DNA from: Rhodothermales bacterium
GTDB taxonomy: Bacteria; Bacteroidota; Rhodothermia; Rhodothermales; BA12
Direction: 5' to 3'
NCBI GenBank assembly: GCA_014879465.1
Contig: JACSSA010000120.1
Span: forward strand, 1 to 41,650
DNA length: 41,650 nucleotides
Shown: positions 24,596 to 32,726 of the stretch, piece after piece
How positions within the stretch are numbered: position 1 is the stretch's first letter
Layout of the letters: each line of letters opens with the position of its first letter
Program-made: the position numbers and the translations under genes
The notes under the pieces: generated by a model
Told to the model about the DNA's origin: nothing
Databases searched by the model: none
The model's input: only the letters and a program-made list of their open reading frames with translations

Positions 24596-26179
24596 ATGCT
24601 GACCGTCTCGTCTACGTCTGGCCGCTGGGAGCGCCTTGTGCATCAGGCCACGATGTTTCTGGAAGCTGACGTGACTGCCTTGCGCCTTGGTGGGCGCGAC
24701 GTGACGGGTTACCGAAGCCCCGACAATCCGGCGCTCTGGATTCGCGATCACGCCGACACGCTTCGCGCCGGGGTGTTCTTTCGGGCCGACGTGTGGAGCG
24801 CGGTGGAAGCGTTCGTTCGCACCCAAGGCCGCGACGGGCGCATCTTTGACTACGCCACCACCAAGCCTACGCCCACCCAGCGCGAAAACTGGGAGACGTG
24901 GGTGCGCATTCCCGTCGAGGCCGATGTGGAGTACCGCTTGGTCTCTGCCGCTCACCTTGCGTGGCAGGCCACGGGGGCGCTTCCGTCCGATTTGCTCTCC
25001 GCCTTGGATGCGGCGCTAACGTACACCCGCACCGACCCGGAGCGGTGGGACGAGGCCCATGGCCTCGTCAAACGGGCCTACACCGTGGACACATGGGACT
25101 TTGACCACTCCCGCGCCCACGCCGAGGGCCGTGCGCCGTGGCTCAACTTCCAGCTCAACGACGACACGCTCTGGGGCATCGGCCACGCCGACAACTCGGG
25201 CTTTGTGTTCGCGTGCGAGCGCCTCGCCGATCTGTACGAGGCCGCCGGTAAGGCGGAACGGGCAGCCTTTTGGCGGGCAGAAGGGCAGGGCGTGCGCGTG
25301 CGCGCCAACGCGCTGCTCTGGAACGGACGCTTCTATCGCCATTTTCACTTCCTCGTGCCCCCGCCCGCATCCATCGACGGCATCGACACCGACGAACAGC
25401 TGAGCCTGAGCGTCCCGGCGGCGCATCCGCGCGGCCTTGCGTCGGGCGAGCAGGGGCGGGCCATCGTCGACGAGTACCGCCGTCGGGCGGCCGAGGGGCG
25501 GAGTTTTGCGCCGTGGTGGGGCATCGACCCCGCGTTTCCCGCGGGGTTCTTTGGCGAAGACGCCATCGTGCCCGGCGCGTACTGCAACGGCGGGATTATG
25601 CCGCTCGTGGGCGGCGATCTGGCCCGTACGGCCTTTGCCACGGGGCGAGAAGCCTTTGGTGTCGAGACGCTCACAACCTACGCCGACCTCGTCGCGCAGT
25701 CCGGCGAAACCTACCTCTGGTACTTCCCCGACGGGACGGCGTCGAGCGTGGACACGAGCACTTCGCCCGAGGCCACGCCCACCGACGGCTGGGGCACCAG
25801 CGCGATGCTGCTCGGCTTGGTGGAGGGCTTGGCGGGCGTGAAAGACCTCGGTGCGGGCTTTGGCCACGTTCGCCTATCGCCGCGCTGGACGGCCTCCGGC
25901 GAAGACGATGCCGACGTGCACGTGGCGTACGAGGCGTCCGGGGCTGCGTTCGGCTACGCCTACCGCCACGACCGCGTCGCCCAGACGATTACACTCCACA
26001 TCGACGGCAATGCCGAGGTGGCGCTCAACGTCCTTCTGCCCGAAGGCACCACGACGGCGCGGGTTCGGTGCGATGATCGGGCCGTGGAAACGACGCTGCA
26101 CCGCGAAGACCTCAGCCCGTACGCGCAGGCCTCCGTGACCGTCGGCGGCAGGGCAACCGTGGAGGTGGTCTATGGCTAA
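24596..26179 (+). CDS. Predicted cytoplasmic (alpha/alpha)6-barrel glycoside hydrolase
   Basis: 527 aa, no signal peptide. The ATG at 24596 comes directly after the terminator tail and has no Shine-Dalgarno; an in-frame ATG at 24653 (MFLEAD) is an alternative start. The sequence has the marks of six-hairpin glycosidases: PALWIRDHAD (about 43-52), VRIPVEADVEYRL, DTWDFDHS, NDDTLWGIGHADNSG, and a C-terminal NGGIMPLVGGDLARTAF with a closing LYWYFPDG-type aromatic segment. About 90 residues of beta-sandwich follow. Conserved acidic residues near the RDH, VEAD and DTWDFD motifs are possible catalytic groups. I cannot assign a CAZy family. It overlaps the first permease gene by 8 bp, so it probably acts on the oligosaccharide imported by that transporter. 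Confidence 0.75.
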   Translation: MLTVSSTSGRWERLVHQATMFLEADVTALRLGGRDVTGYRSPDNPALWIRDHADTLRAGVFFRADVWSAVEAFVRTQGRDGRIFDYATTKPTPTQRENWETWVRIPVEADVEYRLVSAAHLAWQATGALPSDLLSALDAALTYTRTDPERWDEAHGLVKRAYTVDTWDFDHSRAHAEGRAPWLNFQLNDDTLWGIGHADNSGFVFACERLADLYEAAGKAERAAFWRAEGQGVRVRANALLWNGRFYRHFHFLVPPPASIDGIDTDEQLSLSVPAAHPRGLASGEQGRAIVDEYRRRAAEGRSFAPWWGIDPAFPAGFFGEDAIVPGAYCNGGIMPLVGGDLARTAFATGREAFGVETLTTYADLVAQSGETYLWYFPDGTASSVDTSTSPEATPTDGWGTSAMLLGLVEGLAGVKDLGAGFGHVRLSPRWTASGEDDADVHVAYEASGAAFGYAYRHDRVAQTITLHIDGNAEVALNVLLPEGTTTARVRCDDRAVETTLHREDLSPYAQASVTVGGRATVEVVYG

Positions 26180-27065
26180 TACCCTCACGTTGCTGCGCCC
26201 GGGTCGGCTCGATGCCGAGGCCCGCACGGCCTACACGATGCTGTTGCCGGTAATCGTGCTGTTCGTGCTGTTCCAGTACTACCCGATCCTCAAGACCATC
26301 GGCGTCAGCTTCTTCGAGTACGGGCTGCTGCGTCGCACCACGCCGTTCGTTGGGCTGGGCCACTACATCCGGCAGTTCCACGACCCGCTGTTCCTCTCGG
26401 CGCTCGCCAACACGCTCGTGTTCGTGGCTGGGACGGTGGCCGTGGGCGTAGTGCTGGCATTGGGGTTTGCCGTGCTTGTGGAAAAGGCCGGGCGCTGGGC
26501 GTCGGTCTACCGCACGCTCTACTTCATCCCCGTGGTGACGAGCCTGATGGCCACGGCGATGATCTGGCGCTGGCTCTACGCACCCAACGGGCTGTTCAAC
26601 TTCCTGCTCGGCCTCGTCGGCGTGGCCCCGCAGCCGTGGCTGCTTTCGGAGTCGAGCGCGCTCGCGTGCTTGATGGCGCTCACCGTCTGGAAAAACCTCG
26701 GCTTCGACCTCATCCTGTTCTCCGCCGCACTGCAGGCCATCCCCGACGATCTCTACGAGGCCGCCCACCTCGACGGCTCCGGGCCGTGGCAGGACTTCTG
26801 GTACGTCACGCTTCCAAGCTTGCGGCCCATCGTGCTGCTCGTCACCGTCACGGCCATCATTCGCAGTTTTCAGGTGTTCACCATCGTCCTGGCGATGACG
26901 CAGGGCGGCCCCATCAACGCCACCCGCACGCTCGTCTACCACCTCTACGAACAGGGCATCCAGTACGACGAGGTCGGGTACGCCAGTGCGGCGGCGGTCG
27001 TTTTGCTCGTGCTCATCGGCGGCGTCACCTATTGGCAGATGCGGTTGAATAAGCGGTTTGCTTAG
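26172..27065 (+). CDS. Sugar ABC transporter permease (MalF/UgpA type)
   Basis: 297 aa with six predicted membrane helices. The cytoplasmic EAA loop that docks the ATPase is present as EAAHLDGSGPWQDFWYVTLPSLRP (about residues 195-218). The N-terminal helix is preceded by a short cytoplasmic arm with AYTMLLPVIVLFVLFQYYPI, usual for the CUT1 class. It starts within the end of the glycosidase gene (8 bp overlap). Together with the 28546-29436 permease it should form the inner-membrane channel for an oligosaccharide delivered by the lipoprotein encoded at 29433-30734. Confidence 0.93.
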   Translation: MANTLTLLRPGRLDAEARTAYTMLLPVIVLFVLFQYYPILKTIGVSFFEYGLLRRTTPFVGLGHYIRQFHDPLFLSALANTLVFVAGTVAVGVVLALGFAVLVEKAGRWASVYRTLYFIPVVTSLMATAMIWRWLYAPNGLFNFLLGLVGVAPQPWLLSESSALACLMALTVWKNLGFDLILFSAALQAIPDDLYEAAHLDGSGPWQDFWYVTLPSLRPIVLLVTVTAIIRSFQVFTIVLAMTQGGPINATRTLVYHLYEQGIQYDEVGYASAAAVVLLVLIGGVTYWQMRLNKRFA

Positions 27066-27174
27066 CCTTTGCTGGGTGATGCCTCGGCGGTGCGCCTCTG
27101 CGCTCGGCCTCGACTTACTGGGACGGTCCGGTTCGTCCTCTGTTTCGCCTCTCGAACCTCGAAACTTCTCTTCC

Positions 27175-28494
27175 ATGGATCGTCGCCACGCTCTTGCTTC
27201 GCTGGGGGCTTCGCTCGTGGGCGCGGCCTGTGCGCCGCTGCCCGTGACGGCACGACCCGCGCCCGACGCGCCCGCGTCGCCGGCTGTGCCGCCGCTGGCC
27301 GTTCCCTTGGGAGAGACGCCGCCCGGCGATCCGTTTTGGGCGATGGTGCGGGCGCAGTACCCGCTCACCCACGACCGCGTCTACTTCAACACCGGCGGTC
27401 TCGGCCCGGCCACCTACTCGGCCCTCGACACCACGGCCCGCATCACCGCCGAGTTGCAGCGGCTCAGCGAGACGGGCCACAACCTGCTGGAGGCCAGCCG
27501 TGCTCCGATTGCTGCGTTCTTCGGATGCGGCGAAGACGAGCTGGCCTTCACCCGCAACGCCACCGAAGCCAACTCGACCGTCGCCTCCGGCCTCAAAAGC
27601 CTCGGCCCTGGCGACGAGGTGCTCTTCGACGCCCACGCTCACCCCGGCGGCAGCATTCCGTGGATGAGCCGCGCCGTCCAGTACGGCATCGTCTGCCGCA
27701 TCTTCGAACCCGATGCGCCTACGCCCGACGAGTTGGTGGCCCGCATCGAAGCCGCGCTCACGCCCCGCACCCGCGTCATCTCCGTCAGCCACATCACCGC
27801 ACCCACCGGCATCTTGCTGCCCATTGCCCAGATCGCCGAGCTGGCCCGACGGCGCGGCCTTTGGCTCCATGTGGACGGAGCGCAGAGCGCGGGGATGGTT
27901 CCGGTGGACGTGAAGGCGATGGGCTGCGACAGCTACGGCACGAGCGGCCACAAGTGGCTGGGCGCGCCGCACGGCACGGGCGTGCTCTACGTCCGCAAAG
28001 AACGCCTCGACGAGATCGCGCCCACAGAAGTGGGCGCGTACTCCGACAACGGCACGTTCGATCTGCCGAGTACGCTTAGCTATGCCCCCTCGGCGCGGCG
28101 CTTTGAGCCGGGCACCCGCAACGTTGCGCTGATCGCCGGGATGGCCGCCGCGGTCGCGTTTATGAGCCAGATTGGAATGGAGCGGGTAAAAGGCTACGGC
28201 CATGCGCTGGCGCGGCGGGCAGCCGCAGGGCTGCGTTCGATTCCCGGCGTCACCGTGCTCTCGCCGGCCCATCCGGCCCTTGCCACGAGCATCACCACGC
28301 TCAAGATGGCGAACGTGCCGTACGACCGGCTCTACAACTACCTGATCGGCACGCACAAACTGCGCTGCCGGATCGTGACCGAACGCGGCCTCGACGCCGT
28401 GCGCGTCTCGACGCACCTGTTCAACAACGAAGACGAGGTGGATCGGCTGATCGGGGCAGTCGCCACCGCCGCCCGCGACGGCGTTCCCGGCTGA
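27175..28494 (+). CDS. PLP-dependent enzyme of the class V aminotransferase / CefD-like family, probably exported
   Basis: 439 aa from the ATG at 27175. The N-terminus MDRRHALASLGASLVGAACA has a twin-Arg pair followed by a hydrophobic stretch, resembling a Tat signal; Cys19 could be an alternative lipid anchor. The enzyme fold begins near residue 67 (DRVYFNTGGLGP). PLP-binding groups are visible: Asp234 in LHVDGAQSAG and Lys260 in YGTSGHKWLG, with the RVISVSHITAPTG strand. Relatives include isopenicillin-N epimerase and cysteine-desulfurase-like enzymes. It lies between the two permease genes, 109 bp after the first. Its substrate is unknown; the location suggests an amino-sugar or amino-acid decoration of the imported compound. 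Confidence 0.85.
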   Translation: MDRRHALASLGASLVGAACAPLPVTARPAPDAPASPAVPPLAVPLGETPPGDPFWAMVRAQYPLTHDRVYFNTGGLGPATYSALDTTARITAELQRLSETGHNLLEASRAPIAAFFGCGEDELAFTRNATEANSTVASGLKSLGPGDEVLFDAHAHPGGSIPWMSRAVQYGIVCRIFEPDAPTPDELVARIEAALTPRTRVISVSHITAPTGILLPIAQIAELARRRGLWLHVDGAQSAGMVPVDVKAMGCDSYGTSGHKWLGAPHGTGVLYVRKERLDEIAPTEVGAYSDNGTFDLPSTLSYAPSARRFEPGTRNVALIAGMAAAVAFMSQIGMERVKGYGHALARRAAAGLRSIPGVTVLSPAHPALATSITTLKMANVPYDRLYNYLIGTHKLRCRIVTERGLDAVRVSTHLFNNEDEVDRLIGAVATAARDGVPG

Positions 28495-28539
28495 CGATTC
28501 GCCGACGTCGAAGGTTATCTTGGTCTGTGTCCCGATACT

Positions 28540-28552
28540 GAAACGATGTTCC
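28540..28552. promoter_or_regulatory. Weak second match to the KdgR-like palindrome
   Basis: GAAAC-GAT-GTTCC differs from the palindrome at 16948-16960 by one base in the right half-site. It overlaps the ATG of the second permease gene at 28546. The position on a start codon is odd for a repressor site but the match suggests a possible internal control point. Chance is quite possible. Confidence 0.2.
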
Positions 28553-29436
28553 AAATGATGAACACTGCCTCCGCTGCTCACCCGCGCCGCTTCAGCGTGG
28601 GGCGCGTGCTGCTGCACGGGCTGCTCATCGTCGGAGCCATCGCGATGGTGGGGCCGCTGGTGTGGATGGTGCTCTCGTCGTTCAAAACCAACGCCGACGC
28701 CGAGCGCTTCTTCGCCACGCCGCACGAAATCGGGGCCATCGTCCGTGCGTTCTTCCCTCGTCCGTTCACGCTCGACAACTACACGGCGGTGTTCACCGAG
28801 CGTCCGATGCTGCGCTACTTCCTCAACTCGGCGCTCTACACCGCCGGAAGGATGATTCCGGCGCTGCTGCTGTGCTCGCTCGCGGGGTTCGTGTTTGCCA
28901 AGATGAAGTTTCCGGGCCGCAACGTGCTCTTCGGGCTTGTGCTCGTCACGCTGATGGTGCCGATGCAGGTCAAAATTCTGACGCTCTACGAGCTGATGGT
29001 GCAGGTCGGCTGGGTGGATCGGTATTGGGCGGTGATTGTCGTCGGCCTTGCCGAGCCGTTCGGCATCTTCCTGTTCCGCCAAACCATCGCCGAAATCCCG
29101 GACGAACTGCTGGAGGCCGCCCGCCTCGATGGGGCCGGGCCGCTACGCATCTACTGGAGTGTGGTGTTGCCGCTCATCCGCCCCACACTCGCAGCGTTCT
29201 CCATCTTCCTGTTCATGTGGTCGTGGAGCGATTTCCTCTGGCCGCTCGTGGTGCTCAACACCGAGGCGCTCAAGCCCGTGGAAGTCGGCATCCTCGGTTT
29301 TGCCGACGTGAACAACCCGGATTATGTCAAGATGATGGCTGCCGCCACCGTGGCTGTTGCACCGGTGCTCGCCTTCTTTCTCCTGATGCAGCGGCAGTTC
29401 ATCAAGGGGGTCACGATGTCCGGACTGAAAGGATGA
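28546..29436 (+). CDS. Sugar ABC transporter permease (MalG/UgpE type)
   Basis: 296 aa with six predicted helices. The EAA loop is EAARLDGAGPLRIYWSVVLPLIRP (about residues 190-213), and the C-terminus QRQFIKGVTMSGLKG is the usual end of MalG-type permeases. The ATG at 28546 lies 51 bp after the PLP enzyme; a second ATG three codons later (28555) is also possible. Its TGA overlaps the ATG of the binding-protein gene, so the two are coupled. Confidence 0.94.
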   Translation: MFQMMNTASAAHPRRFSVGRVLLHGLLIVGAIAMVGPLVWMVLSSFKTNADAERFFATPHEIGAIVRAFFPRPFTLDNYTAVFTERPMLRYFLNSALYTAGRMIPALLLCSLAGFVFAKMKFPGRNVLFGLVLVTLMVPMQVKILTLYELMVQVGWVDRYWAVIVVGLAEPFGIFLFRQTIAEIPDELLEAARLDGAGPLRIYWSVVLPLIRPTLAAFSIFLFMWSWSDFLWPLVVLNTEALKPVEVGILGFADVNNPDYVKMMAAATVAVAPVLAFFLLMQRQFIKGVTMSGLKG

Positions 29437-30734
29437 TTGCAACCCGCCGACAACGCGCGCGGCGCATCCTGCGGGGCGCACTGGCCGGAATCGGGCTGGT
29501 GCTCGTGCTCGCATCGTGCCAGCCGAAAAACCCGGCGGTCGGGTCGGACGGACGCAAGATCGTCCGCCTGTTCATCCTGTTTCTGTCGCAGACGCAGGTG
29601 GACTATTACAAGTGGGCCGAGCAGACGTTCGAGGCGCGCAATCCGGACGTGGACGTGGTTGTGGAGCAGTTCCCCGGCACCAGCCTCAAGGACTTCGAGA
29701 TCAAGCTGCGCCTGCGGTTTGCCAGCCGCCAGGAGCCGGATTTGATGATGGCCAACGAGAACGTGCTTGCGCCGCTGGCGGGCCTCGGCCTGCTCGACGA
29801 GGCTCCCGCGAGCTTGGTGCAGCGCGTAGAGACGAACGGCCTCAACGCGATGATTCGCCGTGCCTGCTACACGGACGAACGGTGCTACGGCGTGCCCACC
29901 GACGCCGTCTGGCAGGCGATGTACTACAACAAGACCATGTTCCGCGAGGCGGGTCTCGACCCCGACCAACCGCCGAAGACGTGGGACGAGCTGCTGGAGG
30001 CCGCCGACCGGCTGACCGTGCGCGGCCCCGACGGCATCCCGACGCGGGCGGGCTTCTCGCTCCGCAAAACCGGCTTCAAGGCCGGCACGGCGGAAAAATG
30101 GTTCACTTTCCTGTTCTCCGCCGGCGGCCAGCCGTTCTCCGACGACGGTACCCGTGCCACGCTCGACACGCCCGAGGCCCGCGCCGCGCTCGGCTTCTAC
30201 AAAGCCGTGCTCGACCGCAAGATCGACGACGTGCGGCTCTCCGGCGACCAAGCGGGCTTTGGGCAGGGCACGGTGGCGATGTTCTTCCGCGAGATTCAGG
30301 TCAACCGCTGGATGAAGGAGACGCACCCCGACGTGGACTTCGGCGTGGCTCCGCTGCCGGGAGGGCCGCAATCCGTCAGCAGCGGCGGCGTCTACCTGAT
30401 GAGCGTGGCCAAGGAGTCGCCCAACCGCGCCGAAGCGTGGCGCTTCATCGACTTCTTGACCGCCGATGAGGCGTACAGCCGGTATGTGGCGCTTGGCGGG
30501 ACGCTGCCCGTGTACCGCTCCGTCGCGGAGTCGCCCGCCGTACAGGCCGATTCGGTGATGCGCGTTTTCCTCGCCCAAGCGTCCGCCTCGCCCGGTCACT
30601 TCCCGATGATCCAGCGCGCCGCCGACATGGTGGGTGCCTACCTCGAACGCTTCGTCTACGGGCGGATGACCGAAGACGATATGCTCACGCGGATGCAGCG
30701 CGACGTGTCCGCCGTCCTCGAAGCCAACGAATAG
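29433..30734 (+). CDS. Sugar ABC transporter substrate-binding lipoprotein (CUT1 family)
   Basis: 433 aa from the ATG at 29433, which overlaps the permease stop as ATGA. The signal sequence MIATRRQRARRILRGALAG ends in a lipobox LASC at about residues 26-29, so the protein is a lipoprotein. The core has the type I-b oligosaccharide-binding pattern: FEARNPDVDVVVEQFPGTSLKDFEIKL, FASRQEPDLMMAN, YGVPTDAVWQAMYYNKTMFREAGLDPDQPPKTWDELL and a C-terminal MVGAYLERFVYGRMTEDDMLTRM. It delivers the sugar to the two permeases. No ATPase gene is seen in the locus. Confidence 0.94.
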   Translation: MIATRRQRARRILRGALAGIGLVLVLASCQPKNPAVGSDGRKIVRLFILFLSQTQVDYYKWAEQTFEARNPDVDVVVEQFPGTSLKDFEIKLRLRFASRQEPDLMMANENVLAPLAGLGLLDEAPASLVQRVETNGLNAMIRRACYTDERCYGVPTDAVWQAMYYNKTMFREAGLDPDQPPKTWDELLEAADRLTVRGPDGIPTRAGFSLRKTGFKAGTAEKWFTFLFSAGGQPFSDDGTRATLDTPEARAALGFYKAVLDRKIDDVRLSGDQAGFGQGTVAMFFREIQVNRWMKETHPDVDFGVAPLPGGPQSVSSGGVYLMSVAKESPNRAEAWRFIDFLTADEAYSRYVALGGTLPVYRSVAESPAVQADSVMRVFLAQASASPGHFPMIQRAADMVGAYLERFVYGRMTEDDMLTRMQRDVSAVLEANE

Positions 30735-30820
30735 ATCCCGGTTGCCGGGTTCTGGCCGCTTGCTCCTCGTCTTCGCCCGCCGCTCTTTCGCTCGAACCGC
30801 TCTGCCTTCCGATGCCTTTG

Positions 30821-30843
30821 GAGACGACCCGGTGGGGCGTCTC
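30821..30843. repeat. Palindrome GAGACG ... CGTCTC (REP-like copy A)
   Basis: GAGACG (30821-30826) pairs with CGTCTC (30838-30843) across 11 nt that include CCC and GGG able to extend the stem. It lies in the 164 bp gap between the binding-protein gene and the fusion enzyme, which otherwise holds no gene. It is similar to a second copy at 33769-33790: both are preceded by CCTTTG and followed by TGACCTC after a few bases. Confidence 0.55.
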
Positions 30844-30898
30844 TACGTTGCTGACCTCTCGCCCCTCGTCCTTCAAACATCGCCCTTCGGCCTTTCCT

Positions 30899-32719
30899 AT
30901 GCTTCCCATCGCTGTCGTCACCGATGAAATCAGCCGCGACCTTCGCCAGGCGCTGGCGTTGGTGCAGGCGTGGGGCCTCGACCGGATCGAGCTGCGCGAG
31001 GGGGGGACGGCCCGGTTTCCGGCGTTTACGCCCGACGAGTTCGCCGCGCTTGATGCTGCACGGGCCGAGGGTACGAGGATCACCGCCGTCTCGCCGGGCA
31101 TCTTCAAGGGCGACATCCGCGACGCCGACCGCTGGCAGCGCGAACTGCACGACACGCTCCCGCGCACCCTCGACGCGGCGGCGCGGCTGGGCTGCGGCAC
31201 GGTGATTGCCTTCGGCTTCGAGCGCTTCGACGCGCCCGACGACGCCCGCGCCCGCGTCGTCGAGGCGTTTGCCGCCGCCGCCGATCTCGCTCAGGCTGCC
31301 GGAATGCGTCTGGCCATCGAGAACGAGCCGGGGTTTTGGATTGGCCCCCCCGAAGCCTCGGCGGCGTTGATGCGCGATGTGAACCACCCTGCGCTGGGCC
31401 TCAACTGGGATCCCGCGAATCTGCACTGGGGTGGCCATCGGCCCACCTACGACGATTTCCGCGCCGTCCTGCCGCATCTGTTCGGGCTGCACGTCAAGGA
31501 CTTCTACCCGCCCGATCCCGGTGCGCCGTGGCGGGCGCTCGGCGAAGGCGTGACGCCGTGGCCGGACATTCTCCGCTGGGTCGTGAACGAAGCGCATCTG
31601 CCGCACATCACCCTCGAAACCCACACCGAGCCGCTCGAAGACGCCTCGCGCCGCAGCCTCGTCACGCTGCGCGGCTGGCTGAAGGACGCGGCGAACGCCC
31701 CGGTTCGCGTGGGCCTCGTGGGCCTCGGCGGGCACGGGCGGACACTCCAGCACGCCGCCGAAGCCGCTGCGGGCGTCGAGGTGGTGGCCGTCTACGACCC
31801 GAACGCCGACGAAGCCGCGCTTGCCGCCGAGCGGTTCGGGGTGGAGGCATCGCCGTCGTACGAAGTGCTGCTCGACACGCCCGGCCTCGACGCTGTGGTT
31901 CTCGTCACGCCCAACGCGGTGCATCGTGCCCAAACCGAAGCTGCGCTGGCGCGTGGCGTGCATGTGCTGGTCGAGAAGCCGCTGGCAGGCACGCTCGACG
32001 ACGCGGCGGCGATGCTGGCTGCCGCCGACACGTCGGGGCGGGTGTTGATGGTGGGGCACAACCAACGCTACGGCGCACCGGCACAGGCGGCCCTTGAGGC
32101 GATTCGGGCCGGGCGCATCGGCGAGGTGGTGTCGATGGAAATCCACTATTCGTCCGACACGGGCGTGCGTTTACCCCCGGACGCGTGGCGGCTGCGGCCG
32201 GGCGAGGTGCCGCTGCTGCCCGTCACCCAGCTTGGATTGCACGGCCTCGACCTCGTTCACGCGCTTGTCGGGCCGATTTCGACGACGAGTGCCGTGGCCC
32301 GCAACGTCCGCATTTCCACGGGCGTGGCCGACAGCGTCGTGGCGCACTTCACCACCGGCACGGGCGCGTTCGGTACGCTCGTCTCGCACTACTGCACGCC
32401 TGTCCGGTTTGCATGGACGATCACCGGCACCGATGGTCTGCTCGACGGCACGGTCCACACGCTTGACCTCGTTCGTCCGGGCGAGCCGACCCAGCGGCTG
32501 GTGGACGTGACGGATACGCCGCTCGAAAGCTATACCTCGATGGTGGAGGCCTTTGCCGCCGCCGTCCGCACGGGCTCGCCGCCGTCCGCCGACGGCCGGG
32601 CCGGGTTTCTCGCACAGGCCGTCGTGGAAGCGATGGCCGCTTCCGCTTCGGCCCACGGTGCGCCCGTGGCCGTTCCTTCCGTTCCCACCGAGACGCCCGA
32701 TGCGGCGCTCCCGTCCTGA
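30899..32719 (+). CDS. Fusion of a xylose-isomerase-like TIM barrel and a Gfo/Idh/MocA dehydrogenase
   Basis: 606 aa from the ATG at 30899, directly before the conserved LPIAVVTDEISRDL start; the open frame extends 87 bp upstream but only through non-coding spacer. The first about 262 residues are a sugar epimerase/isomerase-like TIM barrel with metal-site residues in IENEPGF, LNWDPANLHW, GLHVKDF and ITLETHTE. From about residue 267 there is a Gfo/Idh/MocA oxidoreductase: NAD-binding VRVGLVGLGGHG, NAVH, EKPLAG, and a substrate half containing QLGLHGLDLVHAL. The two halves probably catalyse successive steps, such as isomerisation and NAD(P)-dependent oxidation or reduction at a carbonyl of the sugar. 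No signal peptide, so cytoplasmic. Confidence 0.9.
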   Translation: MLPIAVVTDEISRDLRQALALVQAWGLDRIELREGGTARFPAFTPDEFAALDAARAEGTRITAVSPGIFKGDIRDADRWQRELHDTLPRTLDAAARLGCGTVIAFGFERFDAPDDARARVVEAFAAAADLAQAAGMRLAIENEPGFWIGPPEASAALMRDVNHPALGLNWDPANLHWGGHRPTYDDFRAVLPHLFGLHVKDFYPPDPGAPWRALGEGVTPWPDILRWVVNEAHLPHITLETHTEPLEDASRRSLVTLRGWLKDAANAPVRVGLVGLGGHGRTLQHAAEAAAGVEVVAVYDPNADEAALAAERFGVEASPSYEVLLDTPGLDAVVLVTPNAVHRAQTEAALARGVHVLVEKPLAGTLDDAAAMLAAADTSGRVLMVGHNQRYGAPAQAALEAIRAGRIGEVVSMEIHYSSDTGVRLPPDAWRLRPGEVPLLPVTQLGLHGLDLVHALVGPISTTSAVARNVRISTGVADSVVAHFTTGTGAFGTLVSHYCTPVRFAWTITGTDGLLDGTVHTLDLVRPGEPTQRLVDVTDTPLESYTSMVEAFAAAVRTGSPPSADGRAGFLAQAVVEAMAASASAHGAPVAVPSVPTETPDAALPS

Positions 32720-32726
32720 TGCTGCG

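Noticed and set aside
27115-29082. 655-codon minus-strand frame across the PLP enzyme and permease
   Set aside because: Its His/Arg/Asp text has no domain and the plus strand holds two clear genes.
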